A stretch of 64,000 bases of DNA from RHKX01 sp963823565 (lineage in GTDB: Bacteria > Actinomycetota > Thermoleophilia > Solirubrobacterales > 70-9), in the NCBI GenBank assembly GCA_963823565.1, contig CAWGLR010000003.1, positions 1,054,001-1,118,000 of the forward strand, given 5' to 3'. The number at the start of each line of letters is the position of its first letter. Position 1 is the stretch's first letter. Shown here piece after piece: positions 38,079 through 46,532 of the stretch. The notes beneath the pieces are model-generated. The model was not told the DNA's origin. It was given only the letters and a program-made list of their open reading frames with translations, and made no database searches. Both the position numbers and the translations under genes were made by a program.

Positions 38079-41000
38079 ATGGAAAAGCGAGTGAATCCGG
38101 GCCCCGAGCCCGAACGGTCCGCCTCACGCCGAGTGGGGCGCTTTCTCGTTTCGCTGCTCGGCGCCTGCGTCCTGCTTGGCGCCTTCTCCGCCGGCGCCCA
38201 GGCGATCACGCCGACGATCGTCAACCAGGACTCCGTCGGGGGACAGACGAGTTGGCTCGAGTCGTTCGCGAGCGGCGGCCAGACCGACAAGAGCGCCAAC
38301 GATCTCTTCGTCACCGTGCTCGTCAAGCACGACCCGGGCAAGGAGGTCACAGGGCTGAAGATCGACGACGACTGGGACGGCACTGAAGAGTCAAACGGGG
38401 AGGGTGTCCGGAGCGTCTCCGCCCAGCAGCCGAACCTGAGCGGTGGATACGGCTACTCGCGCGTCACCTATAAGTACGACAACTTCCCGACCAGCGGCAC
38501 GGGCATGAGCTGCGGGGTGTTCAGCGGTACACGCCGAACCACCAAGCAGGTCTCGATGCGTGCCGTCCTCAACGACGGCTCGCAGACCGCGGCGACGATC
38601 TCCTCGATCAAGTTCGTCGCCAACGGGCAGTGCCTCGGCGCCGAGGACTACCCCTTCATCTTCGATCGCTCGCAGAGCGCGACGTCAATCGACACCGGCC
38701 AGAGCGTGACGTTCACCTACGCGGGCGACGATGCCGACACGACGGGTGACGACGACTTCGACGGAATCCGCTGGCGTCTGCGACGGGTCGGGGACGGGAC
38801 CACCACCAGCCCGCAGACCTCCTGCCCGAACAACGGCGACAACGCCGACAAGACCCTCACGGTCAACTTCCCCAACCGTGGCCGCTGGGTGGTCGAGGCC
38901 GAGCTGCTCAACAACGACTGCGGCAGCGATCAAAACAACAACCCCGGGTACTGGTGGTACATCGGGGGCGTCGACGTCAACTCGTCCGCATCCGAGAGCC
39001 CGCACTTGAGCCTGTCGGCCACGCGCCCACAGATCAACGGGAACACCGTTGTGACCGCGACCGCCGACGACTCAAGCGACTCCAGTCAGGGCGGCACCGT
39101 CCAGGACATCGAGTGGGATGTCGACGAGAACACGTCGAACGGCGTCAACGGCTACGAGGATGTGTCGCTCGGCGACGTCGAGACCGGCCTGAGCGTCGCG
39201 CAGCGCACCCGGACGATCAACACGAACGGGAAGTTGCCCGGGCTGCACACCGTCCGGGCCCGGATCGGCGACAACGGGGCAATCAGCGGTGCCGACAACA
39301 TCCGCCGCACTGCGAGTGCCACCACCACCTACCTGGTCGATCACCCGCCCGTCGTCAACAACCAGAGTCTCGCGACCGAGACCGAGACAGCGCTGCCGAT
39401 CAACCTCGGCGCGGTCGACGCGGACGGTGACGCGCTCACCTACTCGATCACCGATCCGCCCGATCACGGCTCGCTGAGCGGCGGCACGACCGCGACTCCG
39501 ACCTACACGTCGGCCACGGGCTATGCCGGCACCGACTCCTTCACGGTTCAGGTCGCCGACGGCTTCGGCGGCACCGACAGCGCCACGATCTCGGTCCGGG
39601 TTGACCCGGACACGATCATCGACGCCGGCCCAACCGGGACGGTCGACGACCGCGGCGCCTCCTTCGAGTTCCACTCCCGGGCGACCGGTGCGGTCTTCGA
39701 GTGCTCGCTCGACGGCGCGACGTTCTCCGCCTGCGGCTCGCCGCAGGACTACACCGACCTCGACGACGGGAGCCATCAGTTCCGCGTCCGCGCCAAGGCG
39801 GCCGGCAACACGGACCAGAGCCCGGCGACTCGGAGCTGGGCCATCGACGCCTTCCCGGACATCGTCATCGACTCCGGCCCGGACCCCGAAACCGCGGACA
39901 TCTCGGCGACTTTCGCCTTCACGGCCTCTCAGGTCGGCGCGACGACCGCGCCGGATACCGACTGCAAGCTCGACGGCGGCGACTTCCGGCCGTGCACGTC
40001 TCCGATCACCTACAACGACGTCGACGACGGCTCCCACACCTTCGTCGTCCGCGCGACCGACGCGTACGGAAAGACGGCTACCGCCCAGCGGACCTGGTCC
40101 GTCGACGCCGTCGGGTCGAACACGATCATCGATTCCGCCCCGCCCGCGCACACGAGCTCGACGGACGCGACGGTCACGTTCTCGTCACCGGATGTAGATG
40201 CGACGTTCCAGTGCCAGATGGACGGCGGCCCGTGGCTCGCCTGCGACTCCCCCGAGGACTTCACCGGACTGACCGAGGGTGAGCACGTGTTCCGCGCCCG
40301 CGCGGTCGACGCCGCGAACATCATCGACCCGACTCCGGCCAAGGCCGTTTGGAAGATCGACCTGACACCGCCGGACACCTCGTTCACTGCGGGCCCCGGG
40401 CTCACCAACGACCCGACCCCGACCTTCGAGTTCGACGCCGTGGACGAGCTCGACGTCACCTTCGAGTGCTCGGTAGACGGCGGCCCCTTCGGTTCGTGCT
40501 CCTCGCCGCACACCACCGCCTCGCTGAGCGACGGCCCCCATACCATCGAGGCCCGCGGCACCGACGAGGTCGGAAACGAGGAGACATCGGCGGCGAGCCG
40601 CAACTTCACGGTCGACACGACCGCTCCGCAGACGAACATCACCGGCGGCCCCGGTGAGGGCGATCGCATCGCCTCCTCGGGCGCGACGCTGACGTTCGCG
40701 TCGCCGGACTCGACCGCGACGTTCCGCTGCAAGCTCGACGGCGGCCCCTGGACCGCGTGCTCCGGTGCCGGCTCCCAGGCGTACTCCGGGCTCTCCGACG
40801 GCGACCACAAGTTCTCCGTCCGCGCCACCGACTCCGCCGGAAACGTCGAGACCAGCCCGCCTGAGCGCAACTGGTACGTCGACGTGACCCCGCCGCAGAC
40901 CTCGATCCTCTCCGGCCCCTCCGGAGTGGTGCGCAAGACCGATGCGAGCTTCGAGCTCAAGGCCGACGACGCCGCGGCGACCTTCGAGTGCTCGATCGAC

Positions 41001-41696
41001 GGCGACGCGTTCGCCGCATGCATCTCGCCGCAGGCCTACGCCGGGCTGACGTCGGGCGCGCACACGTTTGCGGTCCGGGCGGTGGACGACATCGGCAACG
41101 TCGACGCCACGCCCGCGACGCGCTCCTGGACGGTGGACACCAGCCAGGAGCTGCCGCCGAGGGGTCAGGACCCGCGGCGGAAGAAGAGGTGCACCTTCGA
41201 GGAGGACCTCGCACGCTGCGGCAGGCCGTACATGCGCGCCCGCGCGATCGCGACCTCGCCGGGGACCGGCCGCGCCGGCTTCGGCAAGGTGAAGATGAAG
41301 GCCAACGGCGGCGGCGCCCCGCTCGGAGCCGTGGTGTTCAAGCCCGCCCCGGGCCTGACGATGCACGCGCTCGACGAGGGCGAGATCGGCGACCTCGAGC
41401 TGTTCGGCTTCAAGAAGAGCCGCACCGTTCCGATCACCACCGCCGGCCCCGGTCTCGGGGGCGCCGACGGCAAGCCGACGGTGCGCATCGCGCCGGCCGG
41501 CCGGCGGGTGAAGATCACCGACCTGCCGGCGAAGGTCCGCCGCGTGCGGCTCGTGCTCGACGGCCCGAGCCTGCGGGTCGAGAGCATCGCCTGCGTCACG
41601 CGGACCTGGACCGCGAAGCTCTGGGACTGGAAGGGCTTCACGACGACGGTCAAGACGGCCGCTGACGTCCGGTGCCCGAAGGGAGCTGGCCGATGA
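38079..41696 (+). CDS. Giant secreted protein 1: cadherin-like domain and six two-Cys modules
   Basis: 1205 residues from the ATG at 38079. The signal peptide (RFLVSLLGACVLLGAFSAGA) ends near AQA. Residues about 45-425 are beta-rich with Asp/Asn-rich calcium-like loops (DDADTTGDDDFDG). A cadherin-like tandem domain follows (LGAVDADGDALTYSITDPPD, GYAGTDSFTVQVADGFGGTD). Six copies of the module FxCxLDG..C.SP...HTF.VRA.D..GN follow to about residue 1030. A unique C-terminal domain begins RKKRCTFEEDLARCGRPYMR. It has no LPxTG or terminal anchor helix. An adhesive or surface-layer function is likely. Its stop overlaps the next gene's ATG, so both giants are co-translated. Confidence 0.87.
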   Translation: MEKRVNPGPEPERSASRRVGRFLVSLLGACVLLGAFSAGAQAITPTIVNQDSVGGQTSWLESFASGGQTDKSANDLFVTVLVKHDPGKEVTGLKIDDDWDGTEESNGEGVRSVSAQQPNLSGGYGYSRVTYKYDNFPTSGTGMSCGVFSGTRRTTKQVSMRAVLNDGSQTAATISSIKFVANGQCLGAEDYPFIFDRSQSATSIDTGQSVTFTYAGDDADTTGDDDFDGIRWRLRRVGDGTTTSPQTSCPNNGDNADKTLTVNFPNRGRWVVEAELLNNDCGSDQNNNPGYWWYIGGVDVNSSASESPHLSLSATRPQINGNTVVTATADDSSDSSQGGTVQDIEWDVDENTSNGVNGYEDVSLGDVETGLSVAQRTRTINTNGKLPGLHTVRARIGDNGAISGADNIRRTASATTTYLVDHPPVVNNQSLATETETALPINLGAVDADGDALTYSITDPPDHGSLSGGTTATPTYTSATGYAGTDSFTVQVADGFGGTDSATISVRVDPDTIIDAGPTGTVDDRGASFEFHSRATGAVFECSLDGATFSACGSPQDYTDLDDGSHQFRVRAKAAGNTDQSPATRSWAIDAFPDIVIDSGPDPETADISATFAFTASQVGATTAPDTDCKLDGGDFRPCTSPITYNDVDDGSHTFVVRATDAYGKTATAQRTWSVDAVGSNTIIDSAPPAHTSSTDATVTFSSPDVDATFQCQMDGGPWLACDSPEDFTGLTEGEHVFRARAVDAANIIDPTPAKAVWKIDLTPPDTSFTAGPGLTNDPTPTFEFDAVDELDVTFECSVDGGPFGSCSSPHTTASLSDGPHTIEARGTDEVGNEETSAASRNFTVDTTAPQTNITGGPGEGDRIASSGATLTFASPDSTATFRCKLDGGPWTACSGAGSQAYSGLSDGDHKFSVRATDSAGNVETSPPERNWYVDVTPPQTSILSGPSGVVRKTDASFELKADDAAATFECSIDGDAFAACISPQAYAGLTSGAHTFAVRAVDDIGNVDATPATRSWTVDTSQELPPRGQDPRRKKRCTFEEDLARCGRPYMRARAIATSPGTGRAGFGKVKMKANGGGAPLGAVVFKPAPGLTMHALDEGEIGDLELFGFKKSRTVPITTAGPGLGGADGKPTVRIAPAGRRVKITDLPAKVRRVRLVLDGPSLRVESIACVTRTWTAKLWDWKGFTTTVKTAADVRCPKGAGR

Positions 41697-44600
41697 GGGC
41701 CCGCAGCCTGCTCGCCCTCCTGCTCGCGGTCTTCGCCGCGGCGCTGGCCCTGGCGGCGCCGCAGGGCGCCGAGGCCGCGAAGGTCGCCAACCCGGGACCG
41801 TTCAACGCCACGGTCACCGACGGCTTCCTGCGGATCGGCAGTCAGACCTTCGGCTTCGACCCGAACAATCCGATCACGTTCAACGGGACGATCAACTCCG
41901 GCGGGACCGTGAACATCCCGACCTCGGGCATGAACTTCCCCGCGCTGCCGGTCTCCGCCGGCGGGTTCGACCTCACGGTCCACATCAACCCGGCGGCGCC
42001 GATCACCGGCAGCCTCAACCCGCTCACGGGGCAGGCCAGCCTGTTGCTCAAGGTCTGGATCAAGATCGACGGCGTGCCGTTCGGCGGCGGCTGCCGCATC
42101 GCCTCGGCGTCCAGCCCGATCGAGGTCAACACCCTGATCACGGGGACGACGAGCCCGCCCGGCCCGAACACGCCGATCACGGGAACGCCCTACAGCGACA
42201 CGACCGGGAAGATGAAGGTCGTCAACAACAACTACTCGGTGCCGAGCTCGAGCGACTGCGGCCCCGCCGCGGGCACGGTCAACGGCGAGCTCGGCCTGCC
42301 GTCCGCCTCCGGCAAGAACGAGGCGCAGTTCGAGCTCGGCCTCAGCCCGATCATCAAGAAGGGCATCACCGCCGCCCTGAGCGTCAGCGGCAACAGCGGC
42401 GTCCGCCCCTACACGGTCAACTTCAACGCCGCCGGCTCGACCCGCTCGACGGCCAACGGCGAGTACCGCTGGGACTTCGATGGCAACGGCACCTTCGATC
42501 AGATCACGACGACTCAGACGACGAGCTTCACCTATCTGACCGCGGGGACCTACCAGGCGAAGGTCCGTCACGTCGACTCCGACGGGGACTTCGCCGAGGC
42601 GACCAAGACGATCACGGTCGCCGATCCTCCCGATCTGTCGATCGACTCCACTCACGCTGATCCTTTCCGGGTCGGGACGGCGAATCACTACGACCTCCAG
42701 GTCAGGAACGTGAGCTCCGGACCGACCCTGGGCCAGGTCACGGTCACCGACGTCGTCCCGGCGGGTCTGACGATCACCGGCACCTCCGGCAGCGGCTGGA
42801 CGTGTTCGACGAGCGCCCAGACGGTCACCTGCACGCGGCCCTCGATCGCCGGCAATACGACGGCCCCGAACATCCAGATCGACGTCATGCCGGCGGCGAC
42901 CCCCGGGGGGACCAACGCAGCGACGGTGACCACGACGGGCGATCAGAACCCCGCCAATAACACCGATTTGGATCAGACCACGGTGACGGCCATCGACCTG
43001 GCCATCGACAAGTCCCACCAGGGGACTTTCCGGCCCGGCAGCGGACCGACCAACGACTACACGCTGGACGTCGAGAACCTGGGCAGCGCCCAGACGATCG
43101 GCCCGGTGGTCGTCACCGACACCCTTCCCAGCGGCCTCGTCCCGGTCTCGGCGAGCGGAACCGGCTGGACCTGTGGAATCGTCAGCCAGACCGTCTCATG
43201 CACGCTTTCGGGTGCGCTGAACGCGGGCGCCTCTGCGGACCCGATCACGATCCGGGCGGATGCCACGCTTCCGAGCGGCGAGACCTCGATGACCGTGACC
43301 AACACCGCCTCGGTCGCGACCACGACGGACGCCGCCTCCGCCAACAACAGCGACGACGACGAGACCCTCGTCATCGACTCCCCCGACGCGGCGATCCACA
43401 AGAGCCACTCCGGGAACCTGACGGCGGGCTCGCAGGCGACCTACACGCTGGCGGTCGACAACGACGGGCCCCAGCCGACCTCGGGGACGACGACGGTCAC
43501 CGACACTCTGCCGACCGGCCTCACGTACGTCTCCGCCACGGGCACCGGCTGGAACTGCGGCGCGAGCGGCCAGGACGTCACCTGCACCCATGACGATCCG
43601 ATTCCCGCCGACGGGTCGGCGGACGACATCGAGCTCACCGTGACCGTCGGGCTCGACGCGATCCCGAGCGTGACCAACACGGCCTCCGTCGCGACCGCGG
43701 GCGACGACAACCCCGCCAACGACTCCTCCTCCGACCCGGCCGTCGTCCGCGCGATCGACCTGAAGATCACCAAGTCGCACGACCAGGCCCTCAAGCTCGG
43801 CAGGCAGGGCGCCTTCCAGATCGACGTCGAGAACGTCGGCGACTCGCCGACCGCCGACCCGGCCGTCGTCACCGACACCCTTCCGGCCGGCCTCACCTAC
43901 GACGGCTTCAACGGCAGCGGCTGGAACTGCTCCGCCACCGGTCAGGACGTCACCTGCACGCACGCCGCGTCGATCGCGGACGGGGCGGCGGCCGACACGC
44001 TGGAGATCCTCGTCGACGTGGGCGCGGGCGCCCTCCCGGGGGTCACCAACACCGCCGACGTCGACACGACCGACGACTTCAACCCGGCGAACGACTCCTC
44101 TACCGACGAGGCGCCGGTGGTCGAGATCGACGCCGCCGTCAAGCTCGTGAGGACCGGCAGCTTCCGCTCGGAGGCCACCGGGACCTACCTGATCTCCGTC
44201 GACAACGAGGGCGTCGCACCGACGACCGGTGACACGACCGTCGAGGTGACCCTGCCCGCCGGTCTGAGCTTCGTGGCCGCCGATTCGAGCGTCGACCCCG
44301 ATCCCTGGAGCTGCACCGAGAGCGCCGGTGTCGTCACCTGCACGTACTCGGATCCGATCGCGGCCGAGACCCCCGTGCCGGACATCCACCTCCAGGTCGC
44401 GATCGAGCGCGAGGCGCCGGCGAGCGTGACCACCACCGCCACCGTCTCCACCGCCGACGACCGCAACCCCGACAACGACTCGGCCAGCGACACCGCCTCG
44501 GTGACCGGTCCCGACGTGACCGTCGAGAAGGCGCACACGGGTGACTTCACGGTCGGATCGGCGGGCACCTACACGCTGACGGTCGACAACGACGGCCCCG

Positions 44601-46399
44601 ACCCGACCCGCGCGGCGACCACCGTCACCGACACGCTGCCGGCCGGGACGAGCTTCGTCGAGGCCACCGGTTCCGGCTGGGCGTGCGATGAGACCGCCGG
44701 TGTCGTCACCTGTACCCGAGACGCTGAGATCGCGTCGGGCTCATCGGCCCCGGACATCCAGCTCAAGGTCGACGTCGGGCCGGCCGCTGCGCCGAGCGTC
44801 ACCAACTCGGCGACGGTCGACACGATCGGCGATCGCGATTCGTCCAACAACAGCGACTCCGACTTCACCAACGTGAGGATGGTCGACGTCCGGATCGACC
44901 TCGACCGCCATGGCGCCGCGGTCGTCGGCAGCGAGTTCACCTACGAGGCCACCGTCGACAACGTCGGCGACGCCGCGACGACCGCTCCGATCCGGGTCAG
45001 CGACACGCTTCCCGCCGGGATCGTCCCCGACGACGCGAGCGGCTCCGGCTGGGACTGCACCGTCACCGGCCAGGCCGTCAACTGCCGTCGTGACGCGACG
45101 CTGGCGCCGAGCGAGCTCGCGGGCCCGATCGAGATCGACGTCGCGACGACCCCCGCCGCCACCGACACGGTCGTCAACACCGCGACGGTCGCCACCACCG
45201 GCGACGCCAACTCCGCCAACGACTCGTCGACCGACACCGCCACCCTGACCCGCACTCCGGACCTCAGCCTCACGCTCGACGACCAGATCGACCAGAACGA
45301 CTCGATCGTCGTCGGCGACACCGTCGAGTACAAGCTGACCCTCCGCAACGAGGGCGGCTCGCCGACGAGCGATCCGTCGCAGCTCTCGATGGAGCTGGCC
45401 GACGGCCTCACCTTCGAGGACATCGACTTGACCGACGCGGCGGGCTGGACCTGCACCGACGCCGGCCGTTTGGTCGACTGCACCGCCGGCGCCGGCATCC
45501 CGAGCGTCCCCGATCCGGGCTCGCGGCAGACGATCGTCGTCACGGCGTCCGCCGCCCAGAGCGCGGGCGACCAGGCGGAGACCGTCGCCGCGGTCAGCAC
45601 GACCGGCGACCCCGACGCCTCCGACGATGCGGCCCGGGTCACCTCGAAGGTCACCCGCGTCGATCTCGCGATCGCCAAGAACTACGGCGCCGGGCCCTGG
45701 ACCGCCGGCCGCCAGAGCACCTTCGACATCAAGGTTCAGGACATCGGCACGGCTCCGACGTCGGCTCCCGCCGTCGTCCACGAGGATCTCCCCGAGGGCA
45801 TCAGCCTGGCGTCGGCCACCGGGCGCGGATGGGACTGCCGCGGCACCGGCGACGAGGTGATCTGCACTCACGCTGATCCGATCGTCGCGGGCCAGGCGAA
45901 ACGGATCATCGTGACCGTCGACGTCGGCGACTCCGCCGTCCCGTCGGTGACCGGGGAGTCGACGGTCTCCACCGACCGCGACGTCAACGCCGCCAACGAC
46001 TCGATCAAGGACTCGGTCACCGTCGTCGAGCGGCCCGAGGACCGCGAGGCGAGCAAGGTCGGCGCGCGGCTGGCGATGAAGAAGGCCCACGTGACCCGTA
46101 ACGGCATCGTCCACGTCCGCCTCGGCTGCCCCGACGACGCGGAGAACGGCTGCACGGGCACCGTTTCGCTGAGCTCGGCGAAGAAGGTCAAGTCCGGCAA
46201 GGGAAAGAAGCCCATGCGGGTCTCGTTCGGCTCGACGCCGTTCGAGATCACCCAGGGCCACACGCTTCCGGTGCCGATCCACCTCAGCGACCGCAGCCGG
46301 GCCCTGCTCAAGCGGGTCGGGTCGCTGAGGGCGAAGGTGACGGTCTCGCCGACGGGCCTGAAGCCGTCGAGCTACAAGCTCGAGCTGCGCAGCCGCTAG
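41693..46399 (+). CDS. Giant secreted protein 2: PKD domain and nine DUF11 repeats
   Basis: 1568 residues. GGGAG seven bases before the ATG and overlap with the previous stop fix the start. After the signal peptide (LLALLLAVFAAALALAAPQG) comes a beta domain (residues 20-220), a PKD domain (NSGVRPYTVNFNAAGSTRST, EYRWDFDGNGTFDQ) and nine DUF11 repeats of about 115 residues. Each repeat begins like DAAIHKSHSGNLTAGSQATY and contains VTDTLPAGL, SGSGWxC and a paired cysteine (VTCT), ending NPANDSSTD. A C-terminal domain (ARLAMKKAHVTRNGIVHVRL) closes the protein. DUF11 stalks support long surface fibres; a cell-surface partner of giant protein 1 is inferred. Confidence 0.9.
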   Translation: MRARSLLALLLAVFAAALALAAPQGAEAAKVANPGPFNATVTDGFLRIGSQTFGFDPNNPITFNGTINSGGTVNIPTSGMNFPALPVSAGGFDLTVHINPAAPITGSLNPLTGQASLLLKVWIKIDGVPFGGGCRIASASSPIEVNTLITGTTSPPGPNTPITGTPYSDTTGKMKVVNNNYSVPSSSDCGPAAGTVNGELGLPSASGKNEAQFELGLSPIIKKGITAALSVSGNSGVRPYTVNFNAAGSTRSTANGEYRWDFDGNGTFDQITTTQTTSFTYLTAGTYQAKVRHVDSDGDFAEATKTITVADPPDLSIDSTHADPFRVGTANHYDLQVRNVSSGPTLGQVTVTDVVPAGLTITGTSGSGWTCSTSAQTVTCTRPSIAGNTTAPNIQIDVMPAATPGGTNAATVTTTGDQNPANNTDLDQTTVTAIDLAIDKSHQGTFRPGSGPTNDYTLDVENLGSAQTIGPVVVTDTLPSGLVPVSASGTGWTCGIVSQTVSCTLSGALNAGASADPITIRADATLPSGETSMTVTNTASVATTTDAASANNSDDDETLVIDSPDAAIHKSHSGNLTAGSQATYTLAVDNDGPQPTSGTTTVTDTLPTGLTYVSATGTGWNCGASGQDVTCTHDDPIPADGSADDIELTVTVGLDAIPSVTNTASVATAGDDNPANDSSSDPAVVRAIDLKITKSHDQALKLGRQGAFQIDVENVGDSPTADPAVVTDTLPAGLTYDGFNGSGWNCSATGQDVTCTHAASIADGAAADTLEILVDVGAGALPGVTNTADVDTTDDFNPANDSSTDEAPVVEIDAAVKLVRTGSFRSEATGTYLISVDNEGVAPTTGDTTVEVTLPAGLSFVAADSSVDPDPWSCTESAGVVTCTYSDPIAAETPVPDIHLQVAIEREAPASVTTTATVSTADDRNPDNDSASDTASVTGPDVTVEKAHTGDFTVGSAGTYTLTVDNDGPDPTRAATTVTDTLPAGTSFVEATGSGWACDETAGVVTCTRDAEIASGSSAPDIQLKVDVGPAAAPSVTNSATVDTIGDRDSSNNSDSDFTNVRMVDVRIDLDRHGAAVVGSEFTYEATVDNVGDAATTAPIRVSDTLPAGIVPDDASGSGWDCTVTGQAVNCRRDATLAPSELAGPIEIDVATTPAATDTVVNTATVATTGDANSANDSSTDTATLTRTPDLSLTLDDQIDQNDSIVVGDTVEYKLTLRNEGGSPTSDPSQLSMELADGLTFEDIDLTDAAGWTCTDAGRLVDCTAGAGIPSVPDPGSRQTIVVTASAAQSAGDQAETVAAVSTTGDPDASDDAARVTSKVTRVDLAIAKNYGAGPWTAGRQSTFDIKVQDIGTAPTSAPAVVHEDLPEGISLASATGRGWDCRGTGDEVICTHADPIVAGQAKRIIVTVDVGDSAVPSVTGESTVSTDRDVNAANDSIKDSVTVVERPEDREASKVGARLAMKKAHVTRNGIVHVRLGCPDDAENGCTGTVSLSSAKKVKSGKGKKPMRVSFGSTPFEITQGHTLPVPIHLSDRSRALLKRVGSLRAKVTVSPTGLKPSSYKLELRSR

Positions 46400-46415
46400 A
46401 GCCCGATCGCTCGGG

Positions 46416-46443
46416 CGTCGCCGCAATCCGGTTTGCGGCGACG
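46416..46443 (+). terminator. Hairpin after the giant operon
   Basis: CGTCGCCGCAA (46416-46426) pairs perfectly with TTGCGGCGACG (46433-46443) around a six-base loop, 16 bases after the stop. A smaller hairpin (CCCGA-tcgc-TCGGG) precedes it. Confidence 0.7.
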
Positions 46444-46532
46444 GTGGTTATGTCGTCCTGTTCGTTCCGAGCGCGCCGAGGTGAGACAATTTCGGCCCCG
46501 CGTGCCTTCCCGTCCCGCGCGGCCCCCTCGAT

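Noticed and set aside
42600..46000. Regular repeats resembling a CRISPR array or satellite
   Set aside because: The repeat period is about 345 bases, follows codons and encodes DUF11 domains; there are no short identical repeats with unique spacers and no cas genes.
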